The notes under the pieces are model-generated. The model searched no databases and had not been told where the DNA came from. It was given only the letters and a program-made list of their open reading frames with translations. DNA of 64,000 nt from Toxonevra muliebris (taxonomy: Eukaryota > Arthropoda > Insecta > Diptera > Pallopteridae): assembly GCA_963691655.1 (NCBI GenBank), contig OY829329.1:21156708-21220707 (forward strand), read 5' to 3'. Made by a program: the position numbers and the translations under genes. How positions within the stretch are numbered: position 1 is the first letter of the stretch; each line of letters starts with the position of its first letter. This document shows positions 1-11,975 of this stretch, one piece after another.

Positions 1-110
1 AGTCTTTGTGCTCTCAATTTAAAAGGAGTTTATATGAAGTTTTCCGTTCTTTTAAATTGAGAGCGTAAAAACTTCATATAAAAAAAAAACGAAAAGAGAG
101 CGCAGTATTC
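1..110. repeat. Foldback repeat copy A (left edge)
   Basis: GCTCTCAATTTAAAAGG is mirrored by TTTTAAATTGAGAGC, and ATATGAAGTTTT by AAAACTTCATAT. It is followed by an A run and CGAAAAGAGAGCGCAGTATT. The same pattern recurs at 45 to 50 kb and 62 to 63 kb. It may extend beyond the window. Confidence 0.8.
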
Positions 111-890
111 GGTTGATGAAGAGTGCTCCCACCTTAACACTCTCCACAGGTGTCTCTCCCTCTCTCTCTCTCTCTTTAAAAGTTATCCCTCACAAAGTTG
201 TTGTAAATGCTATTTACAGTTTTTCGAAGTTGATTTTCACATTAGTGGCAATGAAAATTGATCAGCTTAGTTTATAATTCTTTCACAGCTTCTTAAGCAT
301 TACTTAACAAAATGGCTACAGGATATTAGGCTCTTCAAATTGAGCGCCTACTACGCCTACTCCTTCTTTATTTATTTCTTATTATTACAATATGATAAAT
401 GCTTAAGTATTTATCATTTTAATGACATTTCGAATACGCTTATGCACAGTAAATGAACTTAAAATATTTATGCCGCCTACTTCACTACACTTCCTGCTCT
501 CCAAAAAGTGTAATCGACTTTAAGTAATAAATCTTAAAGAATTTGTGCCATTAAAATTTTTATATAGGGTCGCAATTGAAAAAGAGTCAAAGTCAAATGC
601 GAAAAAGTTTCAGTTTCAGCTCATTACGCCACACGTAGAGAGTGCGTAGGTGTAGATTAATAAAAAATTTCTGCTTGCTGCCAAGGTCAAAGATAATACA
701 AAACCAAAAGTTCAATTTATTGAATATTTAATATTTGTGAAATATTTTAAGAGCGCGGCATAGGCACGAAGGAAGCGCAACACACGTAAATCTTTGCACG
801 CTTCGAATCAATAAAATCTCTAAAATCTAAAATGTGAAATCATTTGAATTACGTGACAACAACGCGGCACGGCGAAACGACACGAAGCGG

Positions 891-1265
891 CGGCGGCGGC
901 GGCGGCGGCGACTCCCTTGATAGCAATAATAATAATAATAATAACAGTAACAGTAACAACAACGCCAATGCCAACAACAACAACAACAACAACAACAGCG
1001 ACAATAAATGAATGCCGCATTAAAAGCAACAAACAGAACGCCAACATCGCCCCATCGTCGTCAACGTCAACGTCAACAACATCGTCGTCGCCGTCATCAT
1101 CGTCTGCAGCAAATTAATTTTACCGCACCATGCAGCGTTCATCGTTGTTGTAGTTGTCGTTTTCTGTACTTAAGTTGGTTGCGGCTGTTGTCTCGGCCCC
1201 TTTGGCTGCCAGCACACATAACGCTCCAGCATGCCATTTGAAAACGGCGACGACGACGACGACGA
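891..1265. repeat. Trinucleotide-rich block
   Basis: (GGC)n at 891-911, (AAT)n at 926-942, (CAA)n at 976-997, CGT/CAA mixtures and (CGA)n at 1249-1269. Short frames over it encode runs of Ile, Thr, Ser or Val in different frames, so coding is not supported. Confidence 0.8.
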
Positions 1266-1279
1266 CGACCCTCCATCCA

Positions 1280-1345
1280 TCATATACACACACACACACA
1301 CATTCAACTACAATACATATACAGATATATATATATATATATAGC
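1280..1345. repeat. (CA)n and (TA)n microsatellites
   Basis: About eight CA units are followed within 35 bases by nine TA units. A (GT)n stretch lies at 1672-1705. Confidence 0.9.
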
Positions 1346-2099
1346 AATACCGCCCGCCCTTATTTATATTGCTCTGTTGAAGCGTGCGGCATAATTTAAA
1401 TACATACATAGAAAACAGCGCAACGTACGCCAAGCATAAATTAACAGCGAGCCTCTAATCTTCCCCCTCTCTAGCCCCTCAACTGCGGCTTCTGCCAGCT
1501 ATTGCTGCTAATAAACATCATTCAGCTCCACATGCAAGAGTTCTCTATAATATCTCGTTGGTGGTAGGAGATGGAGCTTCATTGGCGGAGTGCACGAGAC
1601 GAGATTTAAATGTAAAATACATTGCCACATTGACCGATTGTGTCAGGCAGGAATAGTGTTCGTATGTAAGTGTGTATGTGTGTGCGTGCGTGTGTGTGTA
1701 TGTGTGTTTGGTAATAAATAACGAACGCTAATTTTCTCTCTATAGAATATCAAATAGCGGCGCGTTTAATGGAGAGTTGGAATGAAATTGTTATTTAGAA
1801 ACCTTCTTTTGCAGTCGCTTTAAATGTAATTAAGCACACTCCAAAGTTTTCATTAAAATATCATGCTCAGTTGTACAAGGTTTTGGTGGTAACCTGCCTG
1901 CCTGCCTGCCTGCCCGCCTGCAATCATGTTTGAGAGCTTGAGGTTCGTTTAATTTGAGTTTATAGCAGCGAGCGTACTCTGTCTTTTGATTAGCTTGAAT
2001 TAGTTTAACATATTCGCAAAATGGAGACACTTATAGATGAGCTTGACAGGCACGTAGATTTCCCGAACACAAGTTTCCCCCATTAAAATGAAAATGAAC

Positions 2100-3640
2100 C
2101 TTATTTATGCTGAAGATGAGATGTTCAGAAGACGAGCCGTTCAGGGGCTGAGATCTTAAGAACTTGAGGAGCTCAAAAGGCGAGACCTCCAGAACCTAAG
2201 GTGTTCAGCTGGCAAGATCTTCAAGTTTACTAAAGTTGAAATCTGTAGAAGACGAGTTCATAAGGATACGACATCATGAGAAGACCAGATCTCAAGAGCA
2301 CGTGTTTTTCAGTAGCTGAGATTTACAGCAAACGTCTGCCTGAGGCGAATCGCCCAATAGAAGAAACCTACTGAAGACGAGATGGCTAGCAGACGAGATG
2401 TTTAGCAGACGAGATGCTCAACGGCTGACATCTTCAGAACATGAGGTGCTCAACAGCCTAGGAACATCTAGAACCTTAAATGTCTAGCTGGTAAGGTCTC
2501 CAAAAGCAGAAACCTGCTAAAGTTAAAATCTCCAAAAGACGAGATGTTAAGGAGACGACATCTTCAGAAGACGAGATCTCCAGAACATGAGATACTCAGT
2601 CGGCAAGATTTCTAGAAAACATAATCTGCCCAAGTCGAGATGTGCAGTAGATGAGATCTGCTGAAGAGGAGATGTCCAACAGATGAGATCTGCTAAAGAA
2701 GATGAGAGGCCCAGCAGGTGAGATTTGCTAAAGACGAGATGTACAGCTTGAAAGATCTGCTGAAGACGAGATGTCCAGCAGGCGAAATCTCTAGCAGTTG
2801 CAATCTCCAGAACTCAAAATATTCAACAGGCAAGATTTCCCGTAAACGTAGTCGGTTCAACACGAGATATCCAGAAGTCGACATCTCCAGCATTAGAAAT
2901 GCTCATCAGGCAATTTTTCCCGAATATTTCTTCAAAATATTCTCGCAGGTAATATCTACAAATCACGAAATGATCAGCGAGATCTCCAGAAGATGTAAAA
3001 TCTGCTGAAGTTGAGATGCCCAAAAAAAACTAAATATCCCCAACTCAAACAAGCAAACTTCTCAGAGCACGAAATTTTGAGCAGGAGAGATCTCGATAGC
3101 ACGAGTTGCTCAGCTAACCGAATTTCAAAAAAAGACGACATGTTCAACACACGAGATTTGCTGAAAAATACATGTTCACAAGCCGAAATTTTCAGAAGAC
3201 GAAATGTCCACAAGTTGAGCTCTCCAAAGGAAAAATTACTCGTAAACGCGAGATGCCCAAAAAAACAGATTACCAGAGGACGAAGTCTGCTTAAAAAGAC
3301 ATGTCCAATAGTCGAGATATGCCTACGAAGAACTATCTACAAGCTGAGATCTACTGAAGACGAGATGTCCACAACTTGAGCTCTCGAAAAGATGAAATGC
3401 ACAGATGACCGATTTTAACAGAACACGAAATTTTCAGCAGGTTTTAGATTTTGAATGCTCGAGATGTCCAATAGATGAAATATTCCGAAAAAGAAGTAAC
3501 CACTTCCCGAGATCTACAAAAAACGAGATCTTCACAACTCGCGCTCTCCAAAAGATAAAATGCACAGAAGATGATTTTCACAGAACACAAGATTTTCAAC
3601 AGGCGAGATCTCCTGAATATGAGATGTACAATCTGATCTG
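2100..3640. repeat. Degenerate purine-rich tandem array, roughly 16-bp period
   Basis: Variants of GACGAGATCTCCAGAA, GACGAGATGTCCAGCAG and GGCAAGATTTTCA follow one another. The period is about 15-17 bases with heavy drift. Open frames of 96 and 122 codons across it are artefacts of the repeat. A further patch continues at 3950-4300. Confidence 0.8.
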
Positions 3641-6600
3641 ATTTTTGGTCCGAATTTAGTCTCAGTTCTGGTCTGAATTTGGTATGAATTCTGGCTTAAA
3701 TGTGGTCCGGATTTTAATCCGAGTTTTGGTTTGAGTTTTGAATCGATTATTGGGCAGAATTTTTTATTTAGCTGTTGGATTGATTTGTTCTCTAAGTTTT
3801 GGTATGAATTTTGATCTAAAATTTATCAAATTTTTGGTTTGAATTTGATCACACACGACTCCGTCTACTTAGGTAGGCCATCTTTTGATAACCTAAAGGA
3901 TGTCTCAACAGTAGACTCCAACGAACTCATTAGATTCTTGATCTAACCGTGATGGTGGATCCAAGACAAGATGTCCAATTGAAAAGAATTGTCCACATGC
4001 CGAGATCTCCAAAAAACAAGATGTTCACAAGTTGAGCTTTCGAAAAGAAAAAATGAACGATTTTTCCAGAACACGAGATTTTCAACAGGCAAGATCTCTT
4101 GAACATGAGATGCTCAACGGCGGGGGCAAGATTTTCAAAAAGGTGAGGTTTGTTCAAGACGAGATCTGCTAAAGACGAGGCATCTAGCAGACGAGATCTC
4201 TAAAAGATGAGGTGTGCTCAACAAGTGGGATTTCTATGGTTAGATCTTCATGAGATCACGAGAAAATTAGATTAGATTATTAGAAAACGAGATATCGAGA
4301 CGCCAACATCTTCAAGAGTCGAAGTGTATCGAATGTCTCAGAAGAATGTAATGTTCAGAAGCTGTTGCTTAGAAACTATTAAATGTTTAAGCCATTGCTA
4401 AACTTAACTGCACTCAGGCAGAACCAAAGCAAGAGGGAAAGGGAGGCTATGGTGGTTTGATATTTGATCTAAATTTTTTCTGATTTTTAGCCCGATTTTT
4501 GGTCGAAATTTGGCATGATATTTGAACCGATTCTGGTCCGTTTATTTGCCAAGTTTTTGGTCAGAATTTGGCTTGATATTTGATCTGAATTTGGTCCGAT
4601 TTTTAGACCGTTTTTGTTCAGAGTTTAATCCTATTTTTAGCCCAGTTTTTGGTCGAAATTTGGCGTGATATATTTTGTCTGATTCTGAACTGATTTTTAG
4701 CCTAGTTTTCGGTAGAAATTTGGTCTGATTTTTAGCCCGTTTTTTGGTTGAAAATTGGGTTGATATTTGATCTGAATTTGGTCCAATTTTTAGCCTGGTT
4801 TTTGGTGGAAATTTGACGTGATATTTGATCTGATTCTGGACCGATTTTCAACATGGTTTTTGCTCTACGTTTGGCCTGATTTTTAGCCCGTTTTTTGATC
4901 GAAATTTTTCTTGATATTTGGTCAGATTTTGGACCAATTTTTAGCCAGGTTTTTGATCGAAATTTGGCTTGATATTTGGTCTGATTCTGGACCGATTTTC
5001 AACATGGTTTTTGCTCTACGTTTGGCCTGATTTTTAGCCCGTTTTTTGTTTGAAAATTAGGTTGATATTTGGTCTGATTTTGGACCGATTTTTAGCCAGG
5101 TTTTTGGTCGGAGTTTGGTATGATATTTGATCTGAATTTGGTCCGATTTTTAGCCCGGTTTTCGTCCTGAATTTGATCCGATTTTTAGCCCGGTTTTAGG
5201 TCAAAATTTGGCTTGATATTTGGTCTGATTCTGGACCGATTTTTAACATGGTTTTTGCTCTACGTTTGGCCTGATTTTTAGCCCGTTTTTTTGTTGAAAA
5301 TTTGCTTGATATTTGATCCGATTCTGGTCCGATTTTTAGCCAGGTTTTTGGTCGGGATTTGATCCGATGTTTCTGGTCGGAATTTGGTTTGATATGTGGT
5401 CTTATTTTGGACCGATTTTTAGCCAGGTTTTAGGTCAAAATTTGGCTTGATATTTGGTCTGATTCTGGACCGATTTTTAACATGGTTTTTGCTCTACATT
5501 TGGTCTGATTTTAAAAATTGGATTGATATTTGGTTTGATTTGGACCGATTTTTAGCTGGGCTCTGGCCGAAATTTGGTTTGATCTGAATTTTATCCAATT
5601 TTTAGCCTGGTTTTTGGTCGGAACTTTGTCTAATATTTGGTCTAAATTAAGCCCGATTTTTAACCTGGTTTTTGCTACGAATTTGATTTGAATTTTTTTC
5701 TGAGTATTGTCTGGTTTTTTGTTTGAATTTAATCTGAGTTTTGTCTGACTGTTATCTGAATTTGGTCTGAATTTTGATTTGATTCGAAAAGTTTTAATTC
5801 CAGTTTGACTTCCATTTTAGCCTGAACTGTAGTCCGAATTTGGTCTTACTTTTAATTTGGTTTTTGGTGTGATTTTTGGCTTAAATTTTAATCTAAATTT
5901 GGTCTGAACTTTGGTCCAAACTTTTGTCTGAAATTTAGTCTAAGATCTGGTTTGATTTTCGGTCTAAATATAAGCCTGGACTTATGTCTGAATTTGGTCT
6001 GAAATCAATCTAATTTTTGGTCTAATTTTGGTCTGATTGTTTGACTGATTTTCGATCGGAATTCGGTCTAAATTTGATCTGATTTTTGGTCTGGCTTTTG
6101 GTACGATTTTAATATGAATTTTTGTCTGAGTATGGTCTGTTTTTTTGTTTGAATTTAATCTGATTCTCTGTTTGAATTTAATCCGAGTTTTGTCTGAATT
6201 TTGATCAGGCTTTGATCTAAATTCTGGTTTGATTTTTGAACCAAGTTTTTAGTTCCAGTTTGATTCAAATTTTCATATAAACCGTAGTACGAATTTAGTT
6301 TGACCTTTGATTTGGTTTTTGGTCTGATTTTTGGCTTGGATTTCAATCTAAATTTGGCTTGAATTTTGGTCTGAGACCTGGTCAAATTTTCGGTCTAATT
6401 TTTGGCCTGGGTTTAGGTCTGATTTCTGGTCTGAATTTGATCCGATTTGGTTTTGATCTAAGTTTTAATTCCAGTTTGATTTCAATTTTGATCTGAACTG
6501 TAGTCCAAACTTGATCTCATTTGGTTTTTGGTCGAATTTGATTTTCGGTCTAATTTTTAGCCTGGGTTTTGATCTGATTTTTGGTCTGATTTTTTTTTTT
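3640..6600. repeat. Degenerate TTGGTCTGATTTT array with higher-order duplication
   Basis: Short units such as TTTGGTCTGAATTT, TCCGATTTTTAGCCCG and TTTGGCTTGATATT repeat for nearly 3 kb, interrupted at about 3850-4440 by the purine-rich type. Longer blocks containing TTTTTGCTCTACGTTTGG recur near 4861, 5012, 5256 and 5490, showing block duplications of about 150-245 bp. It is non-coding. Confidence 0.85.
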
Positions 6601-7218
6601 CAAGAAAACGCTTTTGTAAATCATCTTCAACTTCGTTTTGAAATGCAATAAAGTAAATCCGGGGGCTATTTTTCCTCATTTACATACAGCAACACGAAAT
6701 ATCATTAATTTACAGTTGTAATTTAGCTAACCTTTTACACAAACTGTACGTGTTACGAGAGAGGAAATAGAGAAGGGGAATGAGAGTTAAAAATTTTATA
6801 ATAGAAAAATGTATAAATTCACAAGTAATTACCATCAATAGAAATGAAATTTATGTATGTGTGAGAGTTTATGGTTTTATGAGTTTTGAAGAGGTATGAG
6901 TGAGTACGAGTGAGTGCCTAACGGTTCATAAACTTCAAAGTGCAAAAGGCCGAGAGAGAGATTGTGAAGGGAGAGAAACATGGGGAAGAGAGGGATAGGA
7001 AAGGAGAGAGGAGTAGTAGAGAGTAATAGTAGAGAGCGAACAAACGGAATTGGACAAAGTGTACCTTTTTTTTTTGGGAGAGGGCAAGAGGGTACCAACA
7101 CTTTTAAATTATTTCATTTATTTTGTTACGTTCTTCAAATTTTTTTTTTCTCTCTCTCTCTCTCTGTGCAACAAAAGTAGCTTAAAATATTTGCGCGAAA
7201 TAGCGAAAAATTGAAATA

Positions 7219-7249
<31 letters not shown>

Positions 7250-7731
7250 AGCTGATGGAAGTAAAATGAGAAATACTAAGGAAAGCAGGGAGCTTGAAGT
7301 AGACAGCGAACTGAAGTGAAGTGCGGTGTGTTGGTAGCTTTCGGAATTGGCTTAAGTTATTTTAAATGACAATGTAGCGTGCAAAAAATATTTTTGTTCT
7401 ATTTTTTTTAAAAACTCATTTTGCTTGCTGATGAATTTTCTTTTGTAACTTTTGCAAAACTGAAATATTTATTTATATATATCTGTAAGTATTTGTTTGT
7501 GTGTTTGTATATTGTTTTGTCAGGTTCGTCTTCTTCTTTTTCAAAAACAAAAATATATACATATATAAATAAATAATTGCAAGTCGTTGCCGTCGTCGTC
7601 GTCAGTTTCGTTTGTTTATGGAGCCACCGCTGCGATTTCGTAATAGTCCGTGCTTTGTTACCGAAAATAAGCAGTCATTCAAAGAACGTTGACTACTTTT
7701 GCTGCTCTGCTAGCCCGCCTCCCATTTACTA

Positions 7732-7748
7732 CCCCCCCCCCCCCCCCC
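7732..7748. repeat. Run of 17 C
   Basis: An uninterrupted poly-C, rare in AT-rich DNA, followed by TTCCCCC. Confidence 0.95.
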
Positions 7749-8814
7749 TTCCCCCATTCGCTTTATTTGATTTTGTAGCTATAATAAATATTTTTACAAT
7801 GGGCGGTTTTGTCAAACTCTTCGTGTGTTGATTTAATCGATTTTCATAATATTAGATAGAAAATTAGTTTTATTTTTTAGTTGTTTTTTTTTTTTTTTTT
7901 TGTGTTATTATTAAGACAAAATTATACTAAACTTTAGAAAAAAGCTTTAAGGTATGAGCTCTAAAAACAAAAAGATAATTTTAATATTGTGTGTATTGAG
8001 AATTGTGTGCTGTCAAAAAAAAATAACATAAAATATGTCAAAATTTTCAGTTTAAAACTAAAAAAAAAAAAAAAAATGACCCCCCTTAGGCTTCAAAGTT
8101 TTTATTTTTCTTGTATACACCTTTATATAATTGAAATTTAATTATTCATAACATATTTGCATATTTGCTTTTTTTTCTCATTTATTTATTGCTTTGAAAA
8201 ATATTGGAAAATGTCAAAAATTGATATGAATTTAAATGTTATATTTTTTTTTTTATTTTCTTTTCCTTTACATATTTTTAAATGCCCATCAAATCAATCA
8301 AAACTATCCGCTCCGTCACCTATAACCAACTGCAAATGTTGGCAATAAATTCATAAATTAAGCTAAAATACAAATAAAAATAAAGAAAAATAAAATAAAT
8401 AAACTATGGTATAGTAAAATAAAAATTTCATTCGATTTAACATTTTTTTAGGTCAGTGAAATTTACTCTAAAATCAATAATTTATATATTATGACTTTTT
8501 AAAAAAGCTATAAAAATCTAAAACGAGTGGCTTTCGAACTGAAAATTATAGTTTTCAAATATTTGTTAAGTCCAAGAGTCAAAAAGAGGAAGTTAAATGC
8601 AAATTCCTTGGTGATTTCGAATTCTTTTTCTTCCTTCTAATTTCAGCAATGGATTACTTACTACTCCCTATTGCTCTAGTGATCTTAGATATATCACTCT
8701 CTTCCTCTCTCTCTCTCTCTCTCTCTCTTGATGGCTTTTTTGCCGTTGTATATAGTAATTTTTTATTCACAATTTTACTCTAAGAAAAAAAAGTAGACCA
8801 CAAAAAGATTCTCA

Positions 8815-9010
8815 ACTTGACGAGTTATTGACTTCAAGAGAAGTTTACTGTTATTATTAATTGTGTTGTTTTTGTCAAAAGTTTTACACATTCAATTTTG
8901 TTGTTATTTGTTAAACGGCTATTTTTTTGTTATTGTTGTTTCTCAGATCCGAAGAAGTCTACTCTATTGCTTGGGAAGACATGATTGCTATTACGTTATA
9001 AGCAACGAAG
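8815..9010. repeat. Dispersed repeat, copy 1 (mates at 53240 and 22862)
   Basis: AAGAGAAGTTTACTGTTATT, TTGTGTTGTTTTTG, AAAAGTTTTACAC, TTATTGTTGTTTCTCAG and ATTGCT recur at 53240-53430 in the same order. A shorter match lies at 22862-22920. Confidence 0.7.
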
Positions 9011-9554
9011 CTGCTCTCTCTCTCTCTCGCTCTCTTTTAATTTAAGCCATTATCAATGATGAGGAGTTGGGGTGCTCTGAGCAATCATGGGTTAAAAAAT
9101 TAATAACATTTTAAGAATGTGCCTTAAAACTTTGGAGCTGATCCAATAACACTGTCTGCATGCGTTTGGCGAATAAAATGGTTCCTTGTGTTTGCGAATG
9201 AATTTTTCATGCTGAACACGAATCTGAGGTCAAAAACTTCCCATCACGGCACGTTTTAGATAAAATGAGTTTCAAACATCTAAAAATACCGTTTTTGGCC
9301 ATAATGTGCTACAAACTTAGCACGATTTCAATTCAATTCAAATGTATGTATTTTTCAAATATTTTTTTATATTTGACTTTTTAGAAAGAAACCGATTGAA
9401 GTAAAAAATATTTAAAAATCGTTCAATAATTTTATTCTGACTTTTTTCCATCCACTGGCAATCAATATCAAAAATTAGAAAAAGTTTTCACATTTCGCAG
9501 GGGGGCGGGGGGTGGCGGTCAGAACCTCCCCCCTAAAAACGGCCTTGATGGGAA

Positions 9555-9674
9555 CAGAATTTATACTTTGCTCTACTGGTAGCCTTTTACTAAAACTAAA
9601 TGCCAAATTGGTTGCAAGATTTATATTTTGTCCATCTGGCAGCATAATCCCTAAACTAAATGTCAAATTGAATG
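9555..9674. repeat. Two tandem 60-bp copies
   Basis: CAGAATTTATACTTTG...GCCAAATTGGTTG is followed by CAAGATTTATATTTTG...GTCAAATTGAATG, each 60 bases with about 75 percent identity. A G-rich run (9500-9520) lies just before. Confidence 0.75.
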
Positions 9675-10297
9675 TTCTTGTTGTCTCGCTCTGCTGCATA
9701 TCGTTGATGGAGATCGCGAGGAGAAAAATTATTGAAAGAGGGAAGGCAAACGTAAACGGTTGAACTGCCGGAAATTTTAAATTAACGAAAAAACATGAAT
9801 TTGTGGCTTAACATTGAAAAAAGTATTTCGTTCAATAACGTTTATTTATTGTAATAAATAATTTAACAAGTACAAGAAAAAAAGAAAGAGAGAGACAGCA
9901 GCGTGGGTGTCAAAGTACGCTCTAGCAGTCAGCAACATTAAATGGTTGGGAAAACAATTTCTCCTTTATGCTATAAACATAACCAAAGCAGCCGGTTTCT
10001 AACCGCTTACTTCTTCTGAGAGAATAAACACAATAAGAGCGTCAACCTCTAGCGTCAAGAATATGTAAAAGAAAAACAAAACAAAAGCAGTTGGATTTGA
10101 TTATTTTTTTAACAGCTCAGTTTTTTTTTTTTTATTTACGTTATCAATCATCAAAAAATAAAAGGAAAACTTCAATATTCTGTAATTTGAAAAAATTGTT
10201 GTATAAATTAAAATTATTTACATCGTTTATTTGTGCAAAAACGTTAGAATCATCAAACGAATGAAGAAACTAAAAGGAAACTCGAAAAAAATACATA

Positions 10298-11583
10298 TTG
10301 GGAGTATGAATGTATAAACTCGTATTTTTTTCGTAATTTGAACATTTATTGTGAAAAAGTGATTATAAATTTATTCTCTAAAGTATTGTCCATCGTTAGC
10401 CAAAACCTTTTTCCATCTTTCTGATAGCATACGGATTCCGCGTCTTAAGAACTCCTCATCTTTTGAGGCTACCCACGAATCGACCCATTTTTGAGTTCTT
10501 CGAAAGAACGGAAGTGCTGTTCAGCCAGGCCATGGGTCATCGATCGGAACAAGTGGTAATCAGAAGGAGCAATGTCTGTAGATTACGGTGGGTGGGGTAG
10601 CACTTCCCATTTCAGCGTTTCCAAGTATGTTTTTACTTGCCTTGCAACATGCGGTCGAGCATTGTCGTGCTGAAGAATAACTTCGTCGTGTCTATTCTCA
10701 TATTCTGGCCTCTTATCCTTTAATGCTCGGCTCAAACGCATCAATTGTAGTCGGTAGCGGTTGCCATTCGGTTTCAACAGCTCATAATACACGACACCTT
10801 TCATATCCCACCAAATACACAGCATGAGCTTGGATCCATGGATGTTCGGATTTGCCGTTGATGTTGATGTTGATGCATGTCCGGGCGGTCCCCATGATTT
10901 TTTACACTTTGGGTTATCGTAACGTATCCACTTTTCATCGCCAGTCACAATACGATGCAGAAAACCGTTTCTTTTCTGTCGTTCAATCAGCAGTTCACAT
11001 GTGAAAAATTTGTCGTTCGACGTCTCTCGGCTTCAATTCGTACTGCACCCAATTTCCTTGCTTTTGAATCATTCCCAATGCTTTTAATCGTTTAGAAATG
11101 TTTGATTGATCAACTCCTAAAGATTCTGCAAGTTCTTGTTGCGTTTGACATGAATCTTCTTCGAGTAATGCCTTCAATTCTTCATCTTCGAACTTTTTCG
11201 GGCCGCCTGAACGTTCCCTGTCTTCAACATCAAAATCACCACCACTTTTGAAACGGGCATACCACACCTGACACATTCTAACGTCTATAGCACAGTCAGG
11301 ATAAGCTTCAGTGAGTAAACGATGTGCTTCAGTTGCGTTTTTCTTTAAATGGAAGAAGCAAATTCAAACTTCCCGCAAATGTTGTTTTGTTGCCACGAAA
11401 TTCGACATTTTCAGCTATAGTAAAACACTTTTTTAAAGTTATGAAAATTATTTGACAGATCAATTCTTATAGTATTTTTGGCGCTCTTCGAGATAGAATA
11501 GCTGTCAATGTCAAAAAAAAAATGGCGCGTATGATAGATATGAAGTTAGTCACAATTACGAGTTTATACATTCATACTCCCAA
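10298..11583 (-). mobile_element. Mariner (DD34D) element, full length 1286 bp, inactive
   Basis: Both ends are readable. The left end starts TTGGGAGTATGAATG and the right end is its complement ending CATTCATACTCCCAA, each flanked by the TA target duplication (10296-10297 and 11584-11585). The element encloses a mauritiana-like transposase on the minus strand. A deleted relative with the same ends lies at 41647-42202. The insertion is upstream of the receptor gene in the opposite orientation. Confidence 0.93.
10346..11408 (-). pseudogene. Mariner transposase, broken
   Basis: It starts MSNFVATKQHLREV and is stopped by a TGA where the sister copy has TTG (Leu). The helix-turn-helix part (ELAESLGVDQSNISKRLKAL) and the linker WVQYELKPRDVER follow. 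The catalytic part has TGDEKW with the first Asp, then HDNARPH with the second, and APSDYH with the third, 34 residues apart (DD34D). A stop replaces Tyr in the usual PPYSPD motif, and further frame breaks occur near the linker and C-terminus. It matches the Mos1-type (mauritiana-like) pattern and cannot make a full protein. Confidence 0.9.
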
Positions 11584-11975
11584 TATATTTTTGTACTAAA
11601 ACTTGGCAGCACTTGGCTTTTTTTTTTTTTTTTGAAAAATATGGCAATGTTTCCCCTCTCACAAGACAGAAAACATTGTGAAGTTGAGAAAATTTGAATA
11701 GAATCTAATGTAGCGTCGTTGAGGCGGCAGCTAGCCTCTGAAATTTGTTCCCATACAAATTCATAAAATTCGGTGTGTTTGCTGTTGAATCTGAGGCCGG
11801 CTGCTTTGGTTGTGTTTATACCATTAACAATAACAAAGGCGTTAATGTTTTCTGAATTTTCAATTAAAGAAATTGCTTTTACAGGTATTCAATAAATTCG
11901 ATTTATTGAATTTGGAAAAGCATACATATATTTATTCAATTTAATCTCCATCAAGTAAGCGACGTAACCATAAAA
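11584..11975 (+). other. Gap between mariner and receptor start; possible promoter region
   Basis: These 392 bases contain T runs and AT-rich sequence. No TATA box or initiator can be assigned with confidence. If the receptor has a proximal promoter it must lie here or inside the mariner. Confidence 0.4.

Noticed and set aside
917..1399. Thr/Ser-rich and Val-rich small proteins
   Set aside because: Overlapping frames on both strands all come from trinucleotide and CA repeats.
2718..3379. Frames of 96 and 122 codons
   Set aside because: They fall in the degenerate 16-bp array and their codons follow the repeat period.
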